NCBI GenBank assembly: GCA_020631295.1
Contig: JAHDHN010000023.1
Span: 1-18,181, forward strand
Direction: 5' to 3'
Length of the DNA: 18,181 nt
From: Rickettsiales bacterium
GTDB lineage: Bacteria > Pseudomonadota > Alphaproteobacteria > Rickettsiales > UBA8987
Part shown: one piece after another, positions 1 through 6,740 of the stretch
How positions within the stretch are numbered: the first letter of the stretch is position 1
Layout: each line of letters begins with the position of its first letter
Translations under genes and position numbers: made by a program
Notes under the pieces: model-generated
Told to the model about the DNA's origin: nothing
Database searches by the model: none
What the model saw: only the letters and a program-made list of their open reading frames with translations

Positions 1-296
1 GGGCAATTTTGGATGCACCTAAAGCCACCAAGGCCAACTTTAATTACTCTGATGCGCTAAAAGCACGCGGCGGCGTGTGGGATTATGAGAATCTCTATGC
101 CTTTTTGTTGAACCCAAAGAAATACGACAAGGGCACGGCCATGAATTTTGCTGGCTTGAAAAAGCCAGAGAAAACCGCTGCAATGGTGGCCTATTTGCGC
201 ACCTTGCACCCAAACCCACCTGCATTACCAGACTATACACCGCCGGCACCGGTTGAAGAAGTGCAGGCAGATGCTGCTGCACAGGCTGCAGAATAA
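1..296 (+). CDS. Class I c-type cytochrome, 3' part only
   Basis: The reading frame is open from the window edge (codons in phase with position 3) to a TAA at 294-296, so the gene starts outside the window. The visible ~98 residues match the C-terminal half of a mitochondrial-type or CycM-type cytochrome c. They contain a Y-S-x-A-L-K segment, G-G-V-W-D-Y-E-N-L, a P-K-K-Y-x-K-G-T-A-M-N-F-A-G-L segment carrying the methionine expected as the distal haem ligand, and an A-A-M-V-A-Y-L-R-T-L helix. The CxxCH haem-binding motif must lie upstream and is not seen. The tail is rich in Pro, Ala and Glu. Known role of the family: periplasmic electron transfer, usually to a terminal oxidase. A weak stem (GGAGC/GCTCC, 302-314) follows the stop and is not a convincing terminator. 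Confidence 0.85.
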   Translation, partial: AILDAPKATKANFNYSDALKARGGVWDYENLYAFLLNPKKYDKGTAMNFAGLKKPEKTAAMVAYLRTLHPNPPALPDYTPPAPVEEVQADAAAQAAE

Positions 297-364
297 ATAC
301 TGGAGCAGCGCTCCTTTCTGCGCTACACTGCGTCCTTAGTATCAATCCTATAAAGGAGTAATCT

Positions 365-829
365 ATGGAGAATTTCTTCACCGCTGATGTAATTTGGCTG
401 TCTGTGGGCTGTGTCGCACTGTTGTTGGAAGTAACAGCCGTTCCTGCCATTGGCTGCTTTTTTGTGGGACTTGGCGCCCTTAGCTTGGGCGGCTTAATGA
501 CTTTCGGCGTGATTTACCCAGAAAGCACCATCACACAGATTGCCTTCTTTTTATGTTTAACCGTGATGTGGGCAGTGGTGTTGTGGCGCCCGTTCCAGAA
601 CTTCATCAAAAAAGGCGGCGATACGGAAGGCTATAATGACATGATTGGCAGCAGCGCCACCGTGGAAAAAGGCGGATTAAAAGGCAAAAAATCTGGCAAA
701 GTACGCTGGAGTGGCGCGCTGATGAATGCTCGCATTGCTAAAGATGCTAGTGCAGATGCCTTCAAAGAAGGCGAGCAGGTGGTGGTGAAATATGTAGAAG
801 GCACCACCTTATTCGTAGATGGTCAATAG
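365..829 (+). CDS. NfeD-like membrane protein (short form)
   Basis: This 154-aa protein has two or three N-terminal hydrophobic segments (about residues 8-30, 32-50 and 57-75) and a soluble C-terminal domain of about 70 residues. The C-terminal domain reads like an NfeD OB-fold: I-G-S-S-A-T-V, then G-K-V-R-W-S-G-A-L-M-N-A-R, then E-G-E-Q-V-V-V-K-Y-V-E-G-T-T-L-F-V. Short NfeD proteins normally work with a stomatin/SPFH partner in the inner membrane. No SPFH gene is seen here, so a partner would be elsewhere. The start ATG has a strong Shine-Dalgarno AAAGGAG about 6 nt upstream (352-358). The next gene begins 12 nt after its stop on the same strand, so the two are probably co-transcribed. The family call is good, but the cellular role is not known from sequence. 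Confidence 0.8.
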   Translation: MENFFTADVIWLSVGCVALLLEVTAVPAIGCFFVGLGALSLGGLMTFGVIYPESTITQIAFFLCLTVMWAVVLWRPFQNFIKKGGDTEGYNDMIGSSATVEKGGLKGKKSGKVRWSGALMNARIAKDASADAFKEGEQVVVKYVEGTTLFVDGQ

Positions 830-841
830 GCGTTATTTGTA

Positions 842-1378
842 ATGAAGCACCTGCCCTTCATAGTCTTTATGCTGCTGTTTTTTGGCGGCATGATTGCGTT
901 GGTGAATCAGCTGCCAAGCGCGAGCAGTAAGGCAGGTGAAAGTCAGGCTGCAAGTGCACCGCGCCCGCTTTCTGCGCTGGATTGTACTACGCGCAAAACT
1001 GTGCTGCTCCGTCATATTGAAGAAGCCAATGGCTGTTGGGATGACAGCGAATGCTTTGCCTCCCGTTTGGGCTATCCGTGGCAACATGCGCCGTGCGATT
1101 ATCAACTCTTTAGCCGTAGTGAAAAAACAGCAAACGCTTCGCTGCAGCCAAAGTTGCTGGAATATATGCAAGCATGCGTGATTGCAGATGAAGCACAAAA
1201 GCAAGCCTGGCAGGAATATGAGCGCAAAGCAGCATTAGCATCTTGCGAGCCATTATCGCATATCAAGCTGGTATGCATCAGCGGTAAATGCGCCAATCAA
1301 ACCCAGGCATTGCTGCAATTTGACGATGAGGGTGTGGATATATATGGCTCCCGTGGCCATATTGATATGCCGGAGTGA
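842..1378 (+). CDS. Cysteine-rich membrane-anchored or secreted protein of unknown function
   Basis: I do not recognise a named family. The 178-aa product starts with K-H followed by a hydrophobic stretch (about residues 5-21) that looks like a signal anchor or signal peptide, then a Ser/Ala-rich linker. The rest carries eight cysteines, including C-W-D-D-S-E-C near residue 65 and C-I-S-G-K-C near residue 142. Such spacing resembles exported bacterial proteins with C-x(3)-D-x-[DE]-C and C-x(2)-G-K-C motifs that form disulfides, and this resemblance is an inference. There is no obvious Shine-Dalgarno before ATG 842. The gene starts 12 nt after the NfeD-like stop, so it probably shares that transcript. 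A repeat begins 3 nt after its stop. Confidence 0.7.
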   Translation: MKHLPFIVFMLLFFGGMIALVNQLPSASSKAGESQAASAPRPLSALDCTTRKTVLLRHIEEANGCWDDSECFASRLGYPWQHAPCDYQLFSRSEKTANASLQPKLLEYMQACVIADEAQKQAWQEYERKAALASCEPLSHIKLVCISGKCANQTQALLQFDDEGVDIYGSRGHIDMPE

Positions 1379-1381
1379 TGT

Positions 1382-1396
1382 ATAGTCATTCTTCTT
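1382..1396 (-). repeat. 15-mer repeat copy 1 (AAGAAGAATGACTAT)
   Basis: The minus strand reads AAGAAGAATGACTAT. Closely similar 15-mers occur on the plus strand at 8984-8998 (AATAAGAGCGACTAT) and 17862-17876 (AAGAAGAACGACTAT). All three lie a few to ~25 nt past the stop codon of a plus-strand gene. Each is preceded, in its own orientation, by a T-rich stretch of the form GTAAYTTT. The end of the longer repeat at 17899-18014 runs into a similar sequence. The function is unknown. It may be the preserved edge of a decayed intergenic repeat. Confidence 0.55.
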
Positions 1397-1445
1397 AAAA
1401 AAAAGTTACAACTCTGCATAGTTAACAAAACAAATACCCACTCTT

Positions 1446-1530
1446 CGTCATACCGCGGCTTGACCGCGGGATCTCCTGCCAGTTGCCGTGACCTTATTGG
1501 GAGATTCCATGGATAAACCATGGAATGACG
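1446..1530. repeat. Intergenic palindromic repeat, family A copy 1
   Basis: This 85-bp element is bounded by CGTCAT (1446-1451) and ATGACG (1525-1530). The left arm (about 31 bp) and the reverse complement of the right arm align along their whole length. Each arm also contains its own small hairpin: CCGCGG-CTTGA-CCGCGG on the left and CCATGG-ATAAA-CCATGG on the right. The same design is found at 6631-6724. Elements with CGTCAT...ATGACG ends and internal CCnnGG hairpins are typical of intergenic repeats in Rickettsiales and other alphaproteobacteria. No U-run follows, so it is not a standard terminator. The rest of 1379-1590 shows no gene. Confidence 0.8.
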
Positions 1531-1590
1531 GGTGTGGATGTAGGAGATTGTTACAGAATAAAATGAGGTAAGGGAGAGAAACGCAAAGAA

Positions 1591-1749
1591 TTAGAGTGAA
1601 TGGCCTGGGCAGCTATGCTGTGCGTGAGGTGCAATGATACCTGTATCATTAGAGAATTCAACACCTGCTACTGCTGCTGCAATATCGGCTACAGATACAA
1701 CTCCAGTTGTGGTTACATTTGTTAAATCGTCTAAAGATGGTTTGTTCAT
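1591..1749 (-). CDS. Small peptide gene, 52 aa, unknown function
   Basis: ATG at 1749 is preceded by a perfect GGAGG (minus strand, 1757-1761) with a 7-nt gap, one of the best ribosome binding sites in the window, so I choose this start over in-frame upstream codons. The peptide has an N-terminal M-N-K-P-S-L-D-D-L-T-N part, a Val/Ala-rich middle (V-S-V-A-D-I-A-A-A-V-A-G-V) and a short C-terminus with three His, one Cys and Pro-Gly just before the stop. It begins 25 nt after the stop of the 104-aa gene on the same strand and is probably its operon partner. A leader-plus-core layout of a modified peptide is possible, but no modifying enzyme or transporter is seen nearby. It could also be a small protein without processing. 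Confidence 0.6.
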   Translation of the reverse strand: MNKPSLDDLTNVTTTGVVSVADIAAAVAGVEFSNDTGIIAPHAQHSCPGHSL

Positions 1750-1774
1750 CACCTGTCCTCCAAATATCGTCCTC

Positions 1775-2089
1775 TTAACTTTCTTTATCGACGATAAATG
1801 TTTCAGAATTATGACGGATGGCGTATTTTTTGCGAATCTCTTCAAATATTTCGGCTGGCGGGTGGTCGCCATAGCCGCGATCTAGCACCTCACCATAGTC
1901 AAAGAGATTGATGGATTCGTTGCTGTGCTGGGTTTTTTTCAGCTCCACATATTTATCCGGCTGCACTTCCAGAATTGCCCAAAAATCTTTTTGCGCAGCG
2001 GTAATCCCGCGATACAGCGTGATGATGCCAGCTTTGTTGTCGCTTTCATCATTTTCAGGCTTCTGAGAGTGGTCTTTGTCCCAAAACAT
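1775..2089 (-). CDS. Conserved-looking hypothetical protein, 104 aa
   Basis: The product is acidic and soluble, with no signal peptide or membrane segment. After a charged N-terminus (about 20 residues) comes I-I-T-L-Y-R-G, then D-F-W-A-I-L-E-V-Q-P-D-K-Y, then I-N-L-F-D-Y-G-E-V-L-D-R-G-Y-G-D-H-P-P, then an E/K-rich helix ending in K-K-Y. From memory this pattern (W-A-x-[IL]-x(3)-P-x-K-Y, then D-Y/F-G, G-x-G, P-P, and a helix) recurs in alphaproteobacterial hypothetical proteins. No function is assigned. The start is supported by a near-consensus promoter ending 6 nt upstream and by the absence of a usable Shine-Dalgarno, so the mRNA may be leaderless. The 52-aa peptide gene follows 25 nt downstream. 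Confidence 0.7.
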   Translation of the reverse strand: MFWDKDHSQKPENDESDNKAGIITLYRGITAAQKDFWAILEVQPDKYVELKKTQHSNESINLFDYGEVLDRGYGDHPPAEIFEEIRKKYAIRHNSETFIVDKES

Positions 2090-2095
2090 ACCCTA

Positions 2096-2124
2096 ATCAT
2101 AGGCATGGTTTAAGGGAATGTCAA
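2096..2124 (-). promoter_or_regulatory. Sigma70-type promoter for the 104-aa / 52-aa gene pair, leaderless geometry
   Basis: On the minus strand TTGACA (2119-2124) is followed by a 17-nt spacer and TATGAT (2096-2101), then only 6 nt before the ATG at 2089. The -35 is perfect and the -10 matches TATAAT at five of six positions. The expected start of transcription falls on or next to the A of ATG. Confidence 0.6.
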
Positions 2125-2167
2125 AACTTTGACCTTCGCATATTATTATGCCATAGCCATACGCATT

Positions 2168-2995
2168 ATGGGTACAGCACTTTATCATATTCATTTGGTG
2201 TCCGATTCTACGGGCGAAACACTCAGCAGCGTGATGCGCAGCACCATGTCGCAATTTAAACAGGTGGCCTATGAGGAGCATACCTGGTCGCTGGTGCGCA
2301 CGCCAGGCCAGATGGACCGCGCCATTGAAGGCATTTTGGATACGCCGGGTATTGTGCTTTATACCATTGTGGATGATGAGCAGCAGGCCAAATTACTGGC
2401 CGCATGCAAGCAGCATAACGTGCCATGCGTGCCGGTGCTGGATGAGGTGATTCATGCTATGTCTGGATTTTTAGACCAAGAGGCCAAGGGCACGGTGGGC
2501 CGGCAATATCGCCTGGATGATGAATATTTTGCGCGTGTGGAGGGCATTAATTTCACCCTGGCGCATGATGATGGGCAAAATACGGAAGATTTGGACGATG
2601 CGGATATTATTATTGTGGGCGTGTCGCGCACCAGCAAAACGCCCACCTGCGTGTATCTGAGTTACCGCGGCTTGAAAGTGGCCAATATTCCTTACGTGGC
2701 CGGTTGCCCGCTGCCAGATACCTTATTCACCGCCACCAACCCGTTTATTGTGGGATTGGTGATCTCGCCCGAGCGGCTGATTCAGATTCGAAAAAGCCGG
2801 CTGCTATCATTAAATGAATCGCGCGATACCAGCTATGTGGATATGGATGCGATCAAGGCCGAAGTGCAGGAATCCCGCAAACTTTATTTGCAGAAAAAAT
2901 GGCCGGTGATTGACGTGACGCGCAAGAGTGTGGAGGAAACCAGCGCCACCATCTTGCAGCTCTACCAAAAATCCAAGCATCAAGGTGAGGGGTAA
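2168..2995 (+). CDS. ppsR: Pyruvate, phosphate dikinase (or PEP synthase) regulatory kinase/pyrophosphorylase, PpsR/DUF299 family
   Basis: The 275-aa length is normal for the family. The start ATG at 2168 gives the usual N-terminus with H-I-H-L-V-S-D-S-T-G-E-T. The P-loop-like motif G-V-S-R-T-S-K-T lies at residues 151-158, after D-I-I-I-V. It is followed by the family segment with Y-L-S-Y-R-G-L-K-V-A-N-I-P. Known activity: ADP-dependent phosphorylation that inactivates, and Pi-dependent dephosphorylation that reactivates, pyruvate phosphate dikinase or PEP synthase, so it controls the pyruvate/PEP step in the cytosol. The target gene is not in this window. There is no clear Shine-Dalgarno. 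An in-frame TTG 39 nt upstream is possible but would add residues unlike the family. The gene is divergent from the 104-aa gene and converges on ugd with only 15 nt between stops. Confidence 0.92.
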   Translation: MGTALYHIHLVSDSTGETLSSVMRSTMSQFKQVAYEEHTWSLVRTPGQMDRAIEGILDTPGIVLYTIVDDEQQAKLLAACKQHNVPCVPVLDEVIHAMSGFLDQEAKGTVGRQYRLDDEYFARVEGINFTLAHDDGQNTEDLDDADIIIVGVSRTSKTPTCVYLSYRGLKVANIPYVAGCPLPDTLFTATNPFIVGLVISPERLIQIRKSRLLSLNESRDTSYVDMDAIKAEVQESRKLYLQKKWPVIDVTRKSVEETSATILQLYQKSKHQGEG

Positions 2996-3010
2996 TATTC
3001 TCGTTCTTAA

Positions 3011-4315
3011 TTAACGGCCGACAGAGATATAGCTAAAGCCTTGCGCTTCTATCGCATCCGCAGGGAATAGATTACGCAGATCAATCATGCGTGGCTCTGC
3101 CAATAGCGTGCGCGCCTGATGCAAATCCATTTCCTTAAATTCTGGCCATTCGGTTAGGATCACCATCGCCTTGGCATCATCCAGCGCCTCTTCTTTGCTG
3201 TTGCACCAGGTGATATTCGGCAGATCCATCTCTTGCTTGGCCTGCGGGAACGCTTCTGGATCATATACATGCAGCTCCGCGCCCGCCTCATGCAGAATCG
3301 GCACAATATCCAGCGCTGGCGCGTGGCGCATATCATCCGTATTCGCCTTAAAGGCTAAGCCTAAAATAGCCAGCTTCTTGCCTTGCACATCACCACCGCA
3401 CGCGGCAATAATTTTCTCTGCCATGCGCTTTTTGCGGCGCGCATTGCTCTCAATCACCGCTTCCACCACCGTGATTGGTACGCTATGGTCACGCGCCACT
3501 TTGGTGAGTGCCAGCGTGTCTTTCGGGAAGCAAGAGCCACCAAACCCAGGCCCGGGCTTCAGGTTTTTCGGGCCAATGCGCGTGTCCAATCCCATGCCAT
3601 ATGCCACATCTTCAATATCCGCCTGCACGATCTCACAAATATCAGCAATCTCGTTAATAAAGCCAATTTTGGTCGCCAAAAAGGCGTTTGACGCATATTT
3701 TATTAGCTCCGCAGAGGCAATATCAGTCGTCACAATCGGCACACCCTGCTTGGCCAGTGGCGCATAAAGCATTTCCATCACCTGCTTGGCCGGTGCATCT
3801 TCCACGCCAATCACCACACGGTCTGGGTGCAAGAAATCCTTAATAGCCGAACCTTCGCGCAAAAATTCTGGATTGGAGGCAATATAGCTCACCAGATTAG
3901 GGTTGGTGCTGTGCAGCAACTCAGCCACTTTTTGGTTGGTACCCACCGGCACAGTGGATTTGGTAACTACCACAGTGCCTGCATCCATGCAGTGTGCCAG
4001 GCTGCGCGCTACGTTAAACACATAGGTCAAATCGGCACGGCCTTTTTCATCCTCCGGCGTGCCCACCGCAATGAACACGGCGCGTGCACCGGCCACGGCT
4101 TCGGCCAGATTCGTGGTGAAGTGCAAATTGCCAGAACTATGGTTTTTACCTACTAATTCGCTCAATCCAGGCTCATAAATAGGTATTTTACCTAGTTTAA
4201 GATTCTCGATCTTCGCTTCGTCAATATCCACACATGCCACATCCATGCCCAGCTCTGCAAAGCAGGTGCCGCTCACCAATCCCACATACCCTGTGCCAAT
4301 CACCGCAATTTTCAT
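3011..4315 (-). CDS. ugd: UDP-glucose 6-dehydrogenase
   Basis: The 434-aa product begins M-K-I-A-V-I-G-T-G-Y-V-G, a Rossmann NAD-binding loop at residues 7-12, with the acidic residue that selects NAD (D30) at the end of the second strand. S-N-P-E-F-L-R-E-G is at 148-156. Lys206 lies in A-E-L-I-K-Y-A-S-N-A-F-L-A-T-K. The catalytic cysteine C262 sits in P-G-F-G-G-S-C-F-P-K-D. The C-terminal UDP-binding domain is complete. Reaction: UDP-glucose + 2 NAD+ to UDP-glucuronate in the cytosol, a precursor for acidic surface polysaccharides. An upstream in-frame TTG at 4351 would add 12 residues. I reject it because the family starts at M-K-I and a promoter-like sequence overlaps that extension. Confidence 0.95.
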   Translation of the reverse strand: MKIAVIGTGYVGLVSGTCFAELGMDVACVDIDEAKIENLKLGKIPIYEPGLSELVGKNHSSGNLHFTTNLAEAVAGARAVFIAVGTPEDEKGRADLTYVFNVARSLAHCMDAGTVVVTKSTVPVGTNQKVAELLHSTNPNLVSYIASNPEFLREGSAIKDFLHPDRVVIGVEDAPAKQVMEMLYAPLAKQGVPIVTTDIASAELIKYASNAFLATKIGFINEIADICEIVQADIEDVAYGMGLDTRIGPKNLKPGPGFGGSCFPKDTLALTKVARDHSVPITVVEAVIESNARRKKRMAEKIIAACGGDVQGKKLAILGLAFKANTDDMRHAPALDIVPILHEAGAELHVYDPEAFPQAKQEMDLPNITWCNSKEEALDDAKAMVILTEWPEFKEMDLHQARTLLAEPRMIDLRNLFPADAIEAQGFSYISVGR

Positions 4316-4322
4316 GCACATA

Positions 4323-4351
4323 CACATAGGGCAAGACGCACCCAATGCCAA
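4323..4351 (-). promoter_or_regulatory. Putative ugd promoter, leaderless geometry
   Basis: The minus strand has TTGGCA (4346-4351), a 17-nt spacer, TATGTG (4323-4328) and 7 nt to the ATG at 4315. The -35 matches five of six positions, but the -10 is weak (TAT only). The same layout, with identical TTGGCA, spacer length and distance to ATG, is found before mnmA at 12892-12920, which raises my confidence. Confidence 0.45.
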
Positions 4352-4391
4352 GGGTGGTTTTGTTAAGCTCTATTATAAATCAAACGCCGCC

Positions 4392-4507
4392 GTTTCCTGC
4401 GGCTCGTCCGCAGTATCCAATGCAACAGTTATGCTGCATCAGTATTTGACCCTGTGGCTCCCGCTACGCTCTGCGAGCTACGCAGGACGCAGTAAACCAC
4501 AGGGAAC
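4392..4507. repeat. Intergenic palindromic repeat, family A copy 3, with a 34-nt loop insert
   Basis: The element opens with GTTTCCTGCGG and closes with CCACAGGGAAC. Its arms are inverted relatives of each other. The middle and right part align with the copy at 10086-10167, sharing AACAGTTAT and TATTTGACCCTGTGGCT. In this copy the right-hand hairpin, which in the other copy is CCTGTGGCTAAACCACAGG, carries 34 extra nt (4460-4493) exactly in the loop. The insert contains CTACGC and CTGCG words in both orientations. It occupies most of the ugd-purF intergenic space. Confidence 0.75.
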
Positions 4508-4529
4508 AAATTCTTTATGAATTGGTTCC
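4503..4529. repeat. 27-nt near-perfect hairpin downstream of purF
   Basis: GGAACAAATTC, a TTTAT loop and GAATTGGTTCC form an 11-bp stem with one mismatch, 15 nt past the purF stop codon. It overlaps the last 5 nt of the family A repeat. On the purF strand no U-run follows, so it may stabilise the 3' end of the purF mRNA or act as a weak terminator rather than being a standard intrinsic terminator. Confidence 0.45.
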
Positions 4530-4544
4530 TAGATTGATTAGATA

Positions 4545-5987
4545 CTACCCAAACAACAACGTATCCGCATGCTCTGTGTCGTCGATGGAGATGGGATAAT
4601 CACCCGTGAAGCAAGCATCGCAGAATTGCGGTGCGGCATTGTTGCGGCCCTCGGCCTCACCCACAGCGCGATACATAGCATCCACGGATAAGAATGCCAG
4701 GCTATCAGCACCAATAAACTGCGCCATTTCTTCCACACGCATTTTGCTGGCCAGCAGCTTTTCTTTCGACGGCGTATCCACGCCATAAAAACAGCTATCC
4801 GTAGTCGGCGGGCTGGAAATGCGCATATGCACCTCTTTTGCGCCAGCCGCACGCACCATATCCACAATTTTCTTGGAGGTGGTGCCGCGCACAATACTAT
4901 CATCCACCAGCACCACACGCTTGCCTTTTATCACTCGTGCATTGGCATTATGCTTCAGCTTCACACCCAAATGGCGGATCGAATCGGTGGGCTCAATGAA
5001 GGTGCGGCCCACATAATGATTACGGATAATGCCCAGCTCCACAGGAATATTAGCCGCTTGCGCATAACCCAGTGCTGCAGGCACGCCAGAATCTGGCACC
5101 GGAATGACCATATCCGCATCCACGGCATTTTCACGCGCAAGCTCAGCACCCATATGCTGGCGTGCCTCATACACATCCTTGCCTTCAATGAAACTGTCTG
5201 GACGTGAAAAATACACATATTCAAACACGCAAAAACGCTTAGGCGTTTCGGGCAGCGGAAACAGGCTGCGAATCACGCCCTGCTCAATAATAATCACCTC
5301 GCCCGGCTCCACATCACGGATAATCTCCGCGCCCATAATGTCAAACGCACAGCTCTCACTGGCCACCACAAACGCATCATCCAGCTTGCCCAGCACCAGC
5401 GGGCGCACACCATGCGGATCACGCGCCGCAATCAGCTGATGTTCGGTGAGCACCACCATAGAATAAGCGCCCTTGATTTTTTGCATGGCACCCACCACAC
5501 GGTCCAGCACCGTTTGTTGGTTGCTGCGCGCAATTAAGTGCATCACCACTTCCGTATCCATAGTGGTATGGAAAATGCTGCCTTCTGCAATCAGCTCTTT
5601 GCGCAGAGAAGCGGCATTGGTGAGGTTGCCATTATGCGCCAGCGCCAGGCCACCAAAATGATAATCGGCATAAAGCGGCTGAATATTACGCCCATTTTGC
5701 TTGGTACCAGAGGTGGAATAACGGTTATGCCCAATGGCTGCATTGCCCTTAAGCGCGGCAATCACCTCCTCAGCACCAAAATTATCACCCACCTTACCAA
5801 AGGCCTTGCGCTGGTTGAAATTTTGCCCGTCAAACGCCACAATGCCGGCCGCCTCTTGCCCGCGATGCTGCAAGGAATGCAAGCCAAGCGCCGTGTGCGC
5901 CGCAGCATCTTCACTGCCCACAATGCCAAACACGCCGCATTCTTCATGCAGCTTATCGTCTTCAAAAGGGTGTGTGGTTAGTTGCAT
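4545..5987 (-). CDS. purF: Amidophosphoribosyltransferase (glutamine PRPP amidotransferase)
   Basis: The product has 480 aa. The glutaminase nucleophile is Cys17 in E-E-C-G-V-F-G, so the first 16 residues are a propeptide to be removed. H-N-R-Y-S-T (87-92) and H-N-G-N-L-T-N (118-124) are class II amidotransferase signatures. The PRPP loop V-L-V-D-D-S-I-V-R-G-T-T lies at about 359-370. Cys253, Cys399, Cys456 and Cys459 match the four ligands of the [4Fe-4S] cluster in Bacillus-type PurF, so this is probably the oxygen-sensitive cluster form. Reaction: the first committed step of purine synthesis, PRPP + Gln to phosphoribosylamine. It starts 12 nt after the cvpA stop and is probably the last gene of a radA-cvpA-purF unit. 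Confidence 0.97.
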   Translation of the reverse strand: MQLTTHPFEDDKLHEECGVFGIVGSEDAAAHTALGLHSLQHRGQEAAGIVAFDGQNFNQRKAFGKVGDNFGAEEVIAALKGNAAIGHNRYSTSGTKQNGRNIQPLYADYHFGGLALAHNGNLTNAASLRKELIAEGSIFHTTMDTEVVMHLIARSNQQTVLDRVVGAMQKIKGAYSMVVLTEHQLIAARDPHGVRPLVLGKLDDAFVVASESCAFDIMGAEIIRDVEPGEVIIIEQGVIRSLFPLPETPKRFCVFEYVYFSRPDSFIEGKDVYEARQHMGAELARENAVDADMVIPVPDSGVPAALGYAQAANIPVELGIIRNHYVGRTFIEPTDSIRHLGVKLKHNANARVIKGKRVVLVDDSIVRGTTSKKIVDMVRAAGAKEVHMRISSPPTTDSCFYGVDTPSKEKLLASKMRVEEMAQFIGADSLAFLSVDAMYRAVGEAEGRNNAAPQFCDACFTGDYPISIDDTEHADTLLFG

Positions 5988-5999
5988 CGGGTGCGCATC

Positions 6000-6599
6000 C
6001 TATTGTGTGTTAAATTCTTCTTCGGAAATCACTTCACGGCCTTGATTCAGCGCCTCTTTGGCACCATCAAATACGCCGTTCTCATCCATCTCTTTTGCTT
6101 TTTCTTTGCTCTTGGCAAAGAGATCACGGAAAATCTCTACCGAGTCCTCCACCCAGCTGCGCAAATAGCCAGAGCCTGTGGAGGTAATGCCGTAAGTTGC
6201 GCCATGTGTATTGGGCTCTTTATCCGACCATAAGCTCACCACCAAATGCACCGTAGACGCAATCACCACACCTTTGAAAATACCAAAGGCCAGACCAAGT
6301 AATTTATCAATCAAACCGCCACGGCTGTCGCTCAGCATAGAAAGCCCCATGGCGCTCAGCAGCTGCAACAGCAGGAAGGAGAGAATAAAAATACCGATGA
6401 TTGCAGCACCATTGGCCACAATGGATTGTTTGAACACACCGCCCATAATCACCTGCGCTTGCGGAAATAAGAGCGTGGAAAGCAGAATAGCTCCCAGCCA
6501 GCTGAACAGGGAGAATGTGTATTTAATAAAGCCGCCTACAAAGCCGGTTAAGGCAGAAAACAACACCACTAATAGTACAAAAACGTCAAAGCCTGTCAT
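6000..6599 (-). CDS. cvpA: CvpA family inner-membrane protein
   Basis: The 199-aa protein has four predicted membrane helices (about residues 4-22, 28-46, 62-84 and 100-122) and then a charged cytosolic tail of about 75 residues rich in Glu and Lys. The N-terminal F-D-V-F-V-L-L-V-V-L-F-S-A-L-T-G-F-V-G-G-F and the glycine pattern L-L-G-L-A-F-G-I-F-K-G after the third helix are typical of CvpA. The family is linked to colicin V production and envelope integrity, and its molecular role is not settled. The minus strand has GAAAGG about 7 nt before the ATG. The position between radA and purF is the usual alphaproteobacterial arrangement. Confidence 0.9.
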   Translation of the reverse strand: MTGFDVFVLLVVLFSALTGFVGGFIKYTFSLFSWLGAILLSTLLFPQAQVIMGGVFKQSIVANGAAIIGIFILSFLLLQLLSAMGLSMLSDSRGGLIDKLLGLAFGIFKGVVIASTVHLVVSLWSDKEPNTHGATYGITSTGSGYLRSWVEDSVEIFRDLFAKSKEKAKEMDENGVFDGAKEALNQGREVISEEEFNTQ

Positions 6600-6630
6600 T
6601 TAAATACCTTTCTAAAGCATGTATTTTACC

Positions 6631-6724
6631 GCGTCATACCGCGGCTGGTCCGCGGTATCCAGGGCTGCAACGCATACTCTCTCTTTGTTGCTCTGGATCC
6701 CGTGGATAAACCACGGGATGACGC
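6631..6724. repeat. Intergenic palindromic repeat, family A copy 2
   Basis: This 94-bp element fills most of the radA-cvpA gap. It starts GCGTCAT and ends ATGACGC. The left arm and the reverse complement of the right arm agree over roughly 40 nt, with differences that keep each small internal hairpin paired (left CCGCGG/CCGCGG, right CCGTGG/CCACGG). It shares the design of 1446-1530. Because it lies inside the probable radA-cvpA-purF transcript it would be transcribed and could fold into a cruciform-like RNA. No U-run is seen. Confidence 0.85.
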
Positions 6725-6740
6725 CACGTAAAAGAATATT

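Noticed and set aside
1750..1872. Longer 93-aa version of the small peptide gene
   Set aside because: The upstream part overlaps the end of the 104-aa gene in another frame, and the strong GGAGG clearly points to ATG 1749.
3171..3767. Long plus-strand open frame of 198 codons opposite ugd
   Set aside because: It is antisense to a full, well-conserved enzyme gene, its translation is Ser/Ala-rich without domain features, and it has no ribosome binding site.
4538..4918. 126-codon minus-strand frame overlapping the 3' part of purF
   Set aside because: It is a different frame of the same strand inside purF, rich in Cys, Trp and Arg as expected from frame shadowing.
6631..6724. Family A palindromes as intrinsic terminators
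   Set aside because: The stems are not followed by a U-run, and this copy sits inside what looks like one transcript with radA, cvpA and purF.
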